A stretch of DNA of 63,901 nt, from positions 1 through 63,901 of the forward strand of contig JAKSDA010000491.1 in NCBI GenBank assembly GCA_022360315.1. The letters run 5' to 3'. This DNA comes from Pseudomonadota bacterium (GTDB lineage: Bacteria > Myxococcota_A > Polyangia > Haliangiales > Haliangiaceae). The notes under the pieces were generated by a model that saw only the letters and a program-made list of their open reading frames with translations, ran no database searches and was not told the origin of the DNA. Shown in pieces: positions 25,902 to 39,129 of the stretch. Every line of letters begins with the position of its first letter. The stretch's first letter is position 1. The translations under genes and the position numbers were made by a program.

Positions 25902-28139
25902 ATGAGTAATGCTCGAACGGTTTATCGGGTCTGCCCCCTGTGCGAGGCCACCTGTGGTATTGCCGTGCAGATCGAAGGCGACCGGATCACCGATATTCGC
26001 GGCGACCGCGACGATCCGTTCTCGCAGGGATATATCTGCCCCAAGGCCTACGGCCTCAAAGCGCTTCACGAGGATCCCGACCGACTGCGCAGACCGGTGC
26101 GCCGAGGGCAAGACGGTTGGCAGGAGATCGCCTGGGATGAGGCCGTGGGCGAGAGCGTCGCGCAGCTGCAGGCGATAAAGCAACGCCACGGCAACGACTC
26201 GGTCGCGGTGTACGTGGGCAATCCGGCCGTCCACAATCTGCACGTGATGACCTATTTGCCCGCGTTTTATCAGGCACTCGGGACCAGACAGCGCTACAGC
26301 GCCAGCTCGGTCGATCAGTTGCCCAAGATGGTCAGTGTCGGCCTCATGTTTGGCGGCGGACTGCTCATCCCCATACCGGATATCGATCGCACCAGCCACA
26401 TGCTCATCCTGGGCGGCAACCCGGTGGTTTCCAACGGCAGCTTGATGACCGCGCCCAACGCGCGCAAGCGTCTCGACGCCATTGTGAAGCGGGGCGGCAA
26501 GGTCGTGGTCATCGACCCCCGGCGCACCGAAACTGCGCGCCGGGCCAGCGAGCATCATTTCATCCGACCGGGAACCGACGCGCTCTTGCTCCTGGCCATG
26601 GTCCACGTCATGTTCGACGAGGGCCTGGTCGAGCTGGGCCGCGCCGACGGCCTGGTTACCGACCCGGATCGCGTGCGGCCGCTGGTCGCCGGGTTTTCAC
26701 CCGATCGGGTCGCCGACCGCTGCGGCATCGATCGCGCGACCATCGTGCGCCTGACGCGCGAGTTCTGTGCTGCCGATTCCGCCGTGTGCTACGGCCGCAT
26801 TGGAACCACGGCCCAGGCCTTTGGTACCGTGGCGAGCTGGGCCGTGGACCTGGTCAATATCCTCAGCGGCAACCTCGATCGCCCGGGTGGGGCGATGTTC
26901 CCCCGCGCCGCTGCGGTGCGGGGCTCGCACCGAAAGCAGCACAAGAAAAAAAGCCTCCGCTTCGGCCGCTGGCACAGCCGGGTGCAGGGATTTGCCGAAA
27001 TGTTCGGCGAGTTGCCCGTGGTCACCCTGGCCGACGAGATCCTTTCGCCCGGCGCGGATCGGGTCCGCGCCCTGGTCACCCTGGCCGGCAATCCGTTGCT
27101 CAGCGCTCCCAACGTCGGAAAGCTGCAGCGCGCGCTGGACTCGCTCGACTTCATGGTTTCGATCGATCTGTACCGCAACGAGACGACGCGATACGCAGAT
27201 ATCATCATACCGCCCCCGTCGCCGGCCGAGCGCTACAGCTACGACCTCGCTTTTTACCGACTCTCGGTCCGTGACGTGGCCAAGTTTTCGGCCCCGGCAC
27301 TGGCCAAGCCGGCCGATCAGCCCGACGAGTGGGAGATCATGCTCGGTCTGACCAAGGGCCTGATGGGACAGGCCGATGTCCCGGTCGACGCCGCGGACGA
27401 GTTTTTCATCGGTCAGCTGGTCGGCGCTGAAGTCGGCGATGGCGGCCGGTGGGACGGACTGACTGCACAAGAAGCACTCGAGGCGCTGAGTCACCGCCGG
27501 GGGCCGGCCCGGATGCTCGATTTGCTGCTGCGCCTCGGTCCCTACGGCGACGGCTTTGGCCGCAACCCGGATGGACTGAGTTTGCGCAAACTGGAAGACA
27601 ATCCCCACGGTATCGATCTCGGCCCTCTCAAACCCCAGCTGCCCGACATTCTGCGCAATCCCGATGGGTTGATCGACCTTCAGCCCGAGCTCATCGTCGC
27701 CGACCTCGACCGCCTGCGCGCGTCGATCGCCGAAGCGCCGAACTCCATCGTGATCATCGGTCGGCGTCATCTGCGCAGCAACAATTCGTGGATGCACAAC
27801 CTCGAGCCCCTGGTCAAAGGGCCCGATCGCTGCACGCTGCTGATGAGTACGGCCGACGCAGAACGACTCGGTCTGTCCGACGCCGATCGCGTCCGGGTGT
27901 CCAGTCGCGTCGGCGCGGTGACCGCTTCGGTGCAAGTCACACCCGATCTCATGCCCGGGGTGGTGTCGCTACCGCACGGCTGGGGTCATGACGCCGAGGG
28001 GGCGTCCATGCGCGTGGCCAGAGAGTATTCGGGGGTCAACGTCAATGTACTGTCCGACGATCAGGCGTTCGACGTGCCGAGTGGCAATGCTGCCCTCAAC
28101 GGGGTTCCTGTCACGATTGAACCGATTTCGGCGAGATAA
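25902..28139 (+). CDS. Molybdopterin-dependent oxidoreductase (DMSO reductase family)
   Basis: A 745-residue catalytic subunit. Residues 11-50 bind a 4Fe-4S cluster (VCPLCEATCG, then YICPKAYGL). Downstream are the molybdopterin-binding blocks: VVVIDPRRTETARRASEHHF, IRPGTDALLLLAMVHVMFDE, TLAGNPLLSAPN, DIIIPPPSPAERYSYD and the C-terminal GVVSLPHGWGHDAEGASM. No twin-arginine signal is present, so it is probably cytoplasmic. No electron-transfer (FdhB/NrfC-like) or anchor subunit, and no maturation chaperone, is encoded next to it. It belongs to the large group of stand-alone FdhF-like oxidoreductases, and the substrate is unknown. Confidence 0.9.
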   Translation: MSNARTVYRVCPLCEATCGIAVQIEGDRITDIRGDRDDPFSQGYICPKAYGLKALHEDPDRLRRPVRRGQDGWQEIAWDEAVGESVAQLQAIKQRHGNDSVAVYVGNPAVHNLHVMTYLPAFYQALGTRQRYSASSVDQLPKMVSVGLMFGGGLLIPIPDIDRTSHMLILGGNPVVSNGSLMTAPNARKRLDAIVKRGGKVVVIDPRRTETARRASEHHFIRPGTDALLLLAMVHVMFDEGLVELGRADGLVTDPDRVRPLVAGFSPDRVADRCGIDRATIVRLTREFCAADSAVCYGRIGTTAQAFGTVASWAVDLVNILSGNLDRPGGAMFPRAAAVRGSHRKQHKKKSLRFGRWHSRVQGFAEMFGELPVVTLADEILSPGADRVRALVTLAGNPLLSAPNVGKLQRALDSLDFMVSIDLYRNETTRYADIIIPPPSPAERYSYDLAFYRLSVRDVAKFSAPALAKPADQPDEWEIMLGLTKGLMGQADVPVDAADEFFIGQLVGAEVGDGGRWDGLTAQEALEALSHRRGPARMLDLLLRLGPYGDGFGRNPDGLSLRKLEDNPHGIDLGPLKPQLPDILRNPDGLIDLQPELIVADLDRLRASIAEAPNSIVIIGRRHLRSNNSWMHNLEPLVKGPDRCTLLMSTADAERLGLSDADRVRVSSRVGAVTASVQVTPDLMPGVVSLPHGWGHDAEGASMRVAREYSGVNVNVLSDDQAFDVPSGNAALNGVPVTIEPISAR

Positions 28140-28216
28140 CGACAAGCAGCGCCGGACCGATGAACAGCGCGAGGCGAAGGTGGTGGGCAGGGAAAGGCGA
28201 AGACGGCTGCAGCGGG

Positions 28217-28774
28217 TTACGGACTGGTCTCGGGGCCAAGAACCTCGGCAGGGGCCGAGGAGTGCTGAGGATCGGGGCTGGTCTCGGGGCCAAGAACCGC
28301 TTCAGTGGCCGAGAAGTCGCGCGGAGCGGGGCTGGTTTCAGGACCTCTGAATCGCGGCTCGGGAGCGACGATCGAATCGATCTCGAATCGAACCGTGCCG
28401 AAAAGAGCAACGTCCAAACCAAAGGTCGCTGTGCCGGTGTCATCCGTGGTCTGCTGTGCAGATGCCGTCACGTCCCCGCTGAACGTTCCGCGCACGGCCA
28501 GGCCGGCCGCGGGCTGGCCACCCCGCCTCACGATCTGAACGATGACCGTATTGCCGATGAGGTCAAAATCGAGAACAACGTCGTGGACGCGAGCGTCTTG
28601 ATCGTCCGCGGGCTGCCAAATACCTTCGGCATGCAGAATCGATTTGCTGTCTACAATCAGGCCCTCTGCTGATTCATCAGAATCGCTGACAGCTGTACAG
28701 CCGAATGCGAGCAAACCGATCAACAGTAGAGGAGTTACAGAAGAGCGGCGAGAGCTGGATCGTTTGGGGAGCAT
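28217..28774 (-). CDS. Lipoprotein with Ig-like domain and repeated GPETSP tail
   Basis: 185 residues. The signal peptide has the lipobox AFGC (LLLIGLLAFGCTAVSD). A domain of about 100 residues (NTVIVQIVRRGGQPAAGLAV, then TTDDTGTATFGLDVA) has the pattern of a bacterial Ig-like (Big) fold. The C terminus consists of three near-repeats, each with GPETSP (FRGPETSP, VLGPETSP, VLGPETSP), mirrored by an imperfect DNA repeat around 28226-28330. It ends convergently against the molybdoenzyme gene, about 80 bases from its stop. Plus-strand frames over the same DNA lack any such features and are judged artefacts. Confidence 0.7.
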   Translation of the reverse strand: MLPKRSSSRRSSVTPLLLIGLLAFGCTAVSDSDESAEGLIVDSKSILHAEGIWQPADDQDARVHDVVLDFDLIGNTVIVQIVRRGGQPAAGLAVRGTFSGDVTASAQQTTDDTGTATFGLDVALFGTVRFEIDSIVAPEPRFRGPETSPAPRDFSATEAVLGPETSPDPQHSSAPAEVLGPETSP

Positions 28775-29313
28775 CGGAATTCCTCAGGCTACGTCTACAG
28801 AATAGCAAAGCCCGAGCCAACCCGTATCAGGGTTTCTTTTAGGTATCTAATGCTGGGTATTTTCGTATATTTGAACCTGAGCGAATAATCCCCCACCACG
28901 ACCCGGCTTCGGTCAAATTCTTCAGAGTGAGGTATTATTACCTCATACCCAATTACATCTCTGTTTCGGCGGTCCGAATCTGCTGATTACAGTAAGGTCT
29001 CTCTTTGAAAGTCACTCCGAAAACTGAGGCAAAAATACCGCGCTCGATCCATTGCCAAACACTATCTGCACACCAGATCAGAGTCCGTGCGGCCACTGCA
29101 GGGAGAATTACCGAAGAGTTACCTACTTGAACGGCCCGTTGGTCGGACGATTCGGCTATATAGAGTGTGTAACATGAGTTTGCGGCGATACAAGAACGGT
29201 TAATTGGCCCGAGCAAATCGCCTACGGAGTGACGGAATCTGGACGAAGGCCAGCCACTCTCGGTTGCGGGCGCGTGTGCCTCGAGACATGAATTCCAGTC
29301 ACCGGCCGGTTGG
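28775..29313. other. Non-coding gap of about 540 bases
   Basis: It is noticeably more AT-rich than its surroundings, and no credible gene is visible on either strand. It separates the lipoprotein gene (start 28774) from the 3' end of the regulator gene (29314), so it should hold the lipoprotein promoter. The one clear structural signal is the inverted repeat at 28928-28945. A candidate -10 (TATATA) lies near 29156 on the plus strand but has no gene after it. Confidence 0.4.
28928..28945. repeat. Perfect 7-bp inverted repeat with 4-base spacer
   Basis: TGAGGTA and TACCTCA flank TTAT. The symmetry and AT-rich setting suggest an operator for a dimeric regulator about 155 bases upstream of the minus-strand lipoprotein gene. 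It could also be a small RNA hairpin, but it is followed by no U tract in either direction. Confidence 0.4.
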
Positions 29314-30729
<1,416 letters not shown>

Positions 30730-30782
30730 AACAGAGCTCGCTCACCTCGGGTAGACCGCGAGGGGCTAGCCCTGAAATAAGC

Positions 30783-30918
30783 GAGATGGCCGAGCTCATC
30801 GAGATGGCCGAGCTCCTGTTGTTCTGTTGCGACGCGATGCAGACCTCTATGTAGGCAACCTGGCCTACTACACGACCGTACGAGCTCCTCTTGTCCTGTT
30901 GCGACGCGGTGCAGACCT
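30783..30918. repeat. Nested direct repeats between the gltG-like gene and the regulator gene
   Basis: Two kinds of repeat occur upstream of the regulator start. A 15-base unit (GAGATGGCCGAGCTC) occurs twice, at 30783 and 30801. A 37-base unit occurs at 30810-30846 and 30882-30918 with three mismatches, containing CTGTTGCGACGCG in both. The copies are 72 bases apart. They may be protein-binding sites in the regulator's leader or remains of local duplication. Confidence 0.6.
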
Positions 30919-30955
30919 GCCCGAGCCGGACCGATCTGTTGTGCGGCTGGTCTGT

Positions 30956-33223
30956 CTAGCCGCCGCTGGGGCGGAATGTGAAGGGGTAGCGAACTTGTAC
31001 CAGACCACCGCCGCGCGGTTTGGGGAATTTGATCGTCTTGATCACCCCGGCAACGCAGCGCGCGACGTTGTCGTGTACGCCCTTGGCGGTGGAGTTGAGC
31101 ACCCCGCCCTGCGGACTGATCTGGAACTGACTCACAACGGTACCTCCCAGCCCTGGCCGCACGTTGAGCTCTTTTTCGTAGCAGTAGCGGATCCGGTTGA
31201 TCTGGCGCCGGATATAGCGACGGATGATGTTCTTGTCGAGATCGCCGCTCGCCGTTGCATTGCCGATGCGAACTGCCGGCACGGCAGCACGGCGACCGCG
31301 CATGCCACCGCGACCCGAGCCCACGCCAAATCCGCTGCCCGTCCCGCGGCCGTGCCCGATGGTTCCATAGCGTCCAGAGCCGATGGTTCCGTAGCCGGTA
31401 CCTCCGCCACCGGGGCCAAAGCCCGAAACTCCACCGCCAAAGCCTCCTTCCATCTCACCGGCCTCGTCGCCCATCATGCCGCCGAAGACGTCGAGATCGC
31501 CGTCACCCGACGAGAAGTCGGCCAACCCGGTAAGTGCCGCGATGCCGCCGGAGTTGGCCCGCAATGCCCCGGCGATACCCTGTTCGCGAGCCAGGTCGCG
31601 AGCGTTTTGTCTGGCCAGTTGCGGCGAAACACCCCGATCCTGGATCTGATAGCGGCCGGACTTTCGGTCCGAGTCTTTCTTGCCCATCTTGCCCTCGTCC
31701 AGGGCCATCTTGGTTCCGGTGCCGCCGGATTGCTCGCTCGAGTCCTTCTTGAGCTGCTCGTCCTGTTTGGGATCCTCCTGGGCCTTGGACTGAACCCGGG
31801 TGAGACGGTTCTCGCCACCGCCGAGGTCGAGCTGCAGTGCGTGCGGATCGGGCGGGATGGTGCGCAGCAGGGCCCAAAGGCCGAGATGCACGATGGCAGA
31901 CCCGGCGAAGAACGCCATGACGCGGCTTTCGATCGATGCAAAGAGCGGCGCGGCCTGGCGGCGCGGCTGCGGAACCGACGACACCAGGAAGGTGTTCTTG
32001 CCGACCCGAACCTTGATGCGCGCCTTGTGTGGGATGGTCAACTCCATTGCCCCGGACGTCTGAGACGACTTGCGAACGTTGCCCTGCTGGTGAAGGTCGA
32101 TCAGCTTGGTGGTTTGTCCGTCGACCGAGAGCTCGCCTTCCATGCCTCTGGCGAAATTGAACACGAAATCGTCGCCCAGCGGAGCGACCAGGGGGAACGA
32201 TGAGGCCGGTGCACCGGTGGTTGGAAACTCGACACCAGAATCAGTACCGATGCGGTAGTACGGCGATTGGCGCTCGCTGCGCAAACGGACCAGAGCAGAG
32301 GTCAGAGTGACCAGACCGGCGAGGGCGCCGCCGAACGCCATCCAGTCGAAGCCCAGGCTGATCCGGCGCGGCCGCCATTCGTAGGCCACGCGATTTTCAC
32401 TGATCCAGGCGGCCCGCGACGCCTTGTTGAATTTGGCGTTCTCGACCGCCACGCCGAAGGCAATGGCAGCCAGCATCAACATGACGGCCCCGCCCGCGAA
32501 CATTGCATAGGTCACCCAGGAGACCTTGCCACCGCGGGGATTCATCACGTGCTTGACGCCAACCACCGAGTCGCCCATCATGGCGGCAACTTCGACTGCG
32601 CGAGCACCGCCCATGTCGTTGACTGCATCCATACCGAAATTTGGCGGTGCAGTCGGAGAGGCTGCAGACGGCGGTCCGGCGACCGGGGCTGGTGCGGGCG
32701 CTGGACGGGGAACCGGGGTCGGAGTGGTCAGTCGGCCGATCGGCTGAGGCGTCGCTGCCCGGGCCGGGGGCGCAAGTCCCGGAGCCGGAACCGGAGTTGG
32801 TACGCGTCGAGCGGCGGCAGATTGTCGACTCAATGGAGAAGCCGGCTGCCCCGATGGAGCCGTGGCCTGCAACTGCGGCTGGATCCTGGTAGGTGTCTGG
32901 GCGTCTCTGTCGCCGCCGTCGATGACGATCTCGATCCGGGTATCGCCAACAACGATCTGATCACCAGACTGCAGCCTGGCCTTGTTGATCTTCTGGCCGT
33001 TGACATGGGTCCCCTTGGTCGAACCCAGGTCGATGATGCTTACATCGCCGGGGCCGGTTACCTCGATGACCGCATGCATGCGGCTCACCGTGTCGTCATC
33101 GAGGCGCAGATGGGAGGACGAGAGCTTGCCGACCTTGATGACCGGCTGGCTCAGCGTCTCCTCGCGTACGAAGGTATCGCCTTTGTAGATGCGAAACGTG
33201 AGAGGTACTTTGGCTCCGGCCAT
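30956..33223 (-). CDS. gltG: FHA and AgmX/PglI C-terminal domain envelope protein, GltG-like
   Basis: 755 residues. An N-terminal FHA domain (KVGKLSSSHLRLDDDTVSRM, DLGSTKGTHVNGQKI) is cytoplasmic. A Pro-rich linker follows at about 115-195, then membrane helices near 240-265 and 300-320, a second conserved domain near 335-430, another membrane helix (AFFAGSAIVHLGLWALLRTI), a Gln/Lys-rich linker, a Gly-rich stretch, and finally the AgmX/PglI C-terminal domain (IIRRYIRRQINRIRYCYEKE, VVSQFQISPQGGVL). This is the build of M. xanthus GltG (PglI), a TonB-like protein linking cytoplasm to the periplasmic gliding machinery. Its place after gltE and a small GltF-like gene supports the call. Confidence 0.8.
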   Translation of the reverse strand: MAGAKVPLTFRIYKGDTFVREETLSQPVIKVGKLSSSHLRLDDDTVSRMHAVIEVTGPGDVSIIDLGSTKGTHVNGQKINKARLQSGDQIVVGDTRIEIVIDGGDRDAQTPTRIQPQLQATAPSGQPASPLSRQSAAARRVPTPVPAPGLAPPARAATPQPIGRLTTPTPVPRPAPAPAPVAGPPSAASPTAPPNFGMDAVNDMGGARAVEVAAMMGDSVVGVKHVMNPRGGKVSWVTYAMFAGGAVMLMLAAIAFGVAVENAKFNKASRAAWISENRVAYEWRPRRISLGFDWMAFGGALAGLVTLTSALVRLRSERQSPYYRIGTDSGVEFPTTGAPASSFPLVAPLGDDFVFNFARGMEGELSVDGQTTKLIDLHQQGNVRKSSQTSGAMELTIPHKARIKVRVGKNTFLVSSVPQPRRQAAPLFASIESRVMAFFAGSAIVHLGLWALLRTIPPDPHALQLDLGGGENRLTRVQSKAQEDPKQDEQLKKDSSEQSGGTGTKMALDEGKMGKKDSDRKSGRYQIQDRGVSPQLARQNARDLAREQGIAGALRANSGGIAALTGLADFSSGDGDLDVFGGMMGDEAGEMEGGFGGGVSGFGPGGGGTGYGTIGSGRYGTIGHGRGTGSGFGVGSGRGGMRGRRAAVPAVRIGNATASGDLDKNIIRRYIRRQINRIRYCYEKELNVRPGLGGTVVSQFQISPQGGVLNSTAKGVHDNVARCVAGVIKTIKFPKPRGGGLVQVRYPFTFRPSGG

Positions 33224-33321
33224 CTGAACACTCCGTGGTTGGAAACTGAGACATCTGTTTGTTGCTGAACGTTGCCAATCAGCCGGAGCAGATCGAGACC
33301 GGGTAGACCTAGCTGAGTTCT

Positions 33322-33618
33322 CTACAGGTCTTCAGCGGACTTCAGAATTTCTTTGATGAAGTTCTTGCGGATCCGAATCAGGCTGGTGTGGCTGGCAAAT
33401 CGCCGGGTATCGACGATATCCCCGTCTGGCTTGAGCAGGTCGCCGTCGATGGTATCCCCTGAAAAATCGTAGGTTTTTACTTTCTTCTGGGCTGCGTCCG
33501 AGGTGCCCTGGTCACTGGATTGAGCGTGGGCAACACCGACAGGCACGGCGAAGCCAAGGGCCAGAGTGATGACGGCGACGGCCAGGGCAGTGATGAGCGA
33601 GGCAAACACAGTGCGCAT
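33322..33618 (-). CDS. Small secreted protein between gltE and gltG (GltF-like)
   Basis: 98 residues from ATG 33618, which has GGAG ten bases upstream and starts directly at a signal peptide (SLITALAVAVITLALGFAVP, cleavage near AHAQ). Longer in-frame starts lack a ribosome-binding site. The mature protein is short and highly charged: KTYDFSGDTIDGDLLKPDGD, then SLIRIRKNFIKEIL. By position it matches gltF of the Myxococcus gltD-E-F-G-H-I-J order. Assignment rests mainly on that position and on size, so treat it as an inference. It is periplasmic or membrane-associated. Confidence 0.65.
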   Translation of the reverse strand: MRTVFASLITALAVAVITLALGFAVPVGVAHAQSSDQGTSDAAQKKVKTYDFSGDTIDGDLLKPDGDIVDTRRFASHTSLIRIRKNFIKEILKSAEDL

Positions 33619-33790
33619 GGTTTTAATGCTCCTACGGGTCTGCATTGGATTTCTGTGCGGCCGGATGCCCATCTGGTGCATTGCGACACCGGCCGTGGTT
33701 TCAAGTTCCGGAAAAATCGATAGAGCTGCCAGAGTAGCGCGATGGCCTCGCCGGGCCAAGCGCAGTGTATGCAATCATTTCAAGTGGTTA

Positions 33791-35182
33791 TTAGTTTCCA
33801 GAGGCGGCGTCCTTGGCCATCGCCTCGATCACCTCGTCGAGCTGCCTGATGATCTTGCTGCAGTCGGAGATGTTGTCTTTGGCCTCTTTTTTCATGTCCT
33901 TGGTGGCGTCGGACTTCGACATGTAGGTGCGGAAGTAGCTGCGGGCCTGCTTGTAGGCATCGCGCGATTGCTTGATATCGTCTGCGCTGTTGGCTCGAAA
34001 ATCCTTGTAGAGCACTCCCAGGTTGAAATACGCCGCGCCCCGCCCCGAGGAAAGCTGGGTGGCTTTTTTGTAGCTGGCCTCGGCCAGGTCCAGCTTGCCG
34101 AGGCCGCGCTGGGCAATACCCAGGCCGATGATCGCATCGTAGTTTTTCGGCTGGAGCTCGATCACCTTGGTGAATTGCTCCTCGGCAGTATCATACTTGC
34201 GGAATCCGAGCGTGATGTTGCCGACGTTCATTCGCGCCTCGACAAAATCGCGATTCAATTCGACTGCGCGCCGGAAGTTTTTGAGCGCTTCCCCCTGCCG
34301 GTTGCGCTTCATGTAAAGCAACCCGCGGGTGTTGTACAGCGGCGCGAATTTGTCGTCGCGCTTGGCCCCCTCGTCGAGCAGGAGCTTGGCGAGATCGAGC
34401 CTGGATCGGTTGCGCCGCCAGCCCTCCATGTAGACCAGGGCATAAAGGACATATGTCGATACGTTTTCGGTATTGACTGCCAGCGACGCCGAGAGCTGGT
34501 CGCGCGCCTGTTTTTCGATGCGCTTCCAGGTCGACCGACTCCTGGCCTTGCGCAGGTCTTGCAGGAGTAGCCAGGCCAGGTTGTTGCGCGCGGCGACGAT
34601 CTTGCTGTCGGCCTGGAGCGCGCTATCCCAGTGTTTCTTGGCTCGTTTGACTTTGCCGCTCTGGAAATAGAGATCGCCCAGATTGGACAGCGACCGGGCG
34701 TGGGACGGGTCTACTTTTAGCGCGCGCCGGTAATTCTGCTCGGCCTCTTTCCGCATGCCACAACGGTGGTACGAAAGTGCGGCCATGAAGGGCGCCTCGA
34801 CCAGTTTGGGATGGTTCGACGCCACTTGGACGAATCTGTCAGCGGCTGACTCGCAGGTATCCCTGCTCCATCCGCGGGCTTTTTGCTTTTCGAAATGCTC
34901 GAAAGCATCTGCGTAATCGCGCCGGGCGTCCCGCGAGATCTTGCGCGCTGGTTTTTTCTCGACTTCCGGCGCGATGCCGACCTGTGGGCTCGGTGGCAGG
35001 TCGGGCTCGACGGTCGCCGGAGCGCTGTCGGTCGGTGCGCTGGCCTTTTTGCCGGTCGATGCGCCACCGCAGCCGGCGAAAAGCAATGGGGAAGCGAGGG
35101 CCATGCAAAGGCCGGTCGCAGCGATCGAGAGGATGCCCGTCTTGGGGCCAAAAACAGCCGATTGGATTCGGTACACGTTCAT
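33791..35182 (-). CDS. gltE: TPR lipoprotein, GltE/AglT-like
   Basis: 463 residues. The signal peptide ends in the lipobox LFAGC, followed by a Ser/Thr/Pro linker. From about residue 120 onward there are tandem tetratricopeptide repeats (AALSYHRCGMRKEAEQNYRR, SLSNLGDLYFQSGKVKRAKK, MNVGNITLGFRKYDTAEEQF, IIGLGIAQRGLGKLDLAEAS). AAGGAGG six bases before ATG 35182 fixes the start. M. xanthus GltE (AglT) is an outer-membrane TPR lipoprotein of the gliding complex, and the flanking gltD- and gltG-like genes in the same order support equivalence. It is separated from gltD by 55 bases, so it is probably in the same operon. Confidence 0.8.
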   Translation of the reverse strand: MNVYRIQSAVFGPKTGILSIAATGLCMALASPLLFAGCGGASTGKKASAPTDSAPATVEPDLPPSPQVGIAPEVEKKPARKISRDARRDYADAFEHFEKQKARGWSRDTCESAADRFVQVASNHPKLVEAPFMAALSYHRCGMRKEAEQNYRRALKVDPSHARSLSNLGDLYFQSGKVKRAKKHWDSALQADSKIVAARNNLAWLLLQDLRKARSRSTWKRIEKQARDQLSASLAVNTENVSTYVLYALVYMEGWRRNRSRLDLAKLLLDEGAKRDDKFAPLYNTRGLLYMKRNRQGEALKNFRRAVELNRDFVEARMNVGNITLGFRKYDTAEEQFTKVIELQPKNYDAIIGLGIAQRGLGKLDLAEASYKKATQLSSGRGAAYFNLGVLYKDFRANSADDIKQSRDAYKQARSYFRTYMSKSDATKDMKKEAKDNISDCSKIIRQLDEVIEAMAKDAASGN

Positions 35183-35237
35183 GGTTGCCTCCTTGTTTGC
35201 CGGTAACTGGGCCGAGATGTCACTGCGGGGACTGCCG

Positions 35238-38699
<3,462 letters not shown>

Positions 38700-39129
38700 G
38701 ATCGAGTCCTTCCTCTCGGTCGTTCGCCGCGGGCGAGCCGCGGAGAAGCGCGAGAATCGACGTCTTTTTGTCATCACGTCGAGGTATTGTGCGTCCAGTG
38801 TGGGCCGGGGGCACGAGGAGGTGGACGCTGGCCTCCGCAATACAGAATCGGCCCAACTCGGCACGAGTTCGGCTCGGCGACCCGGCGAGCGACCCGGCTG
38901 CTCGGCCCGGTCAGAACCCCGCTTCACATCGCCTGCCGGGACCTGTGGCCAGTCGGGCGTCGCAGTACAGCCCTCTGGCAGTACGGATGCGGTACATCGT
39001 TCTGTAAAATTACAAACAGCCGTCATATCGAATGGGCAAGACGAGGCGCCGGCTGTATGGTGACGTTGAGTTGCTCTTGGTCGTTGGCGAACGTATCAGC
39101 TATGGTGCCGTCTGATCAGGAGCCGTGGG
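38700..39129. other. Non-coding gap between gltC-like and gltD-like genes
   Basis: 430 bases with no credible gene. It presumably holds a promoter for the gltD-E-F-G transcript (minus strand). A 12-base palindrome, TGTAAAATTACA, lies at 39003-39014 in a short AT-rich patch and is the best operator or promoter candidate. I could not assign a -35/-10 pair with confidence. Confidence 0.4.

Noticed and set aside
26697..27935. Minus-strand open frame of 412 codons within the molybdoenzyme gene
   Set aside because: Antisense to a conserved oxidoreductase; no recognisable protein features.
28160..28672. Plus-strand frame of 170 codons over the repeat-tailed lipoprotein
   Set aside because: The minus-strand frame has a clean signal peptide, lipobox and Ig-like domain; the plus frame is Arg/Gly-rich without features.
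38702..39026. N-terminal extension of the gltD-like gene (start at 39026)
   Set aside because: It would add 109 Arg/Pro-rich residues ahead of a good signal peptide; ATG 38699 has a strong ribosome-binding site.
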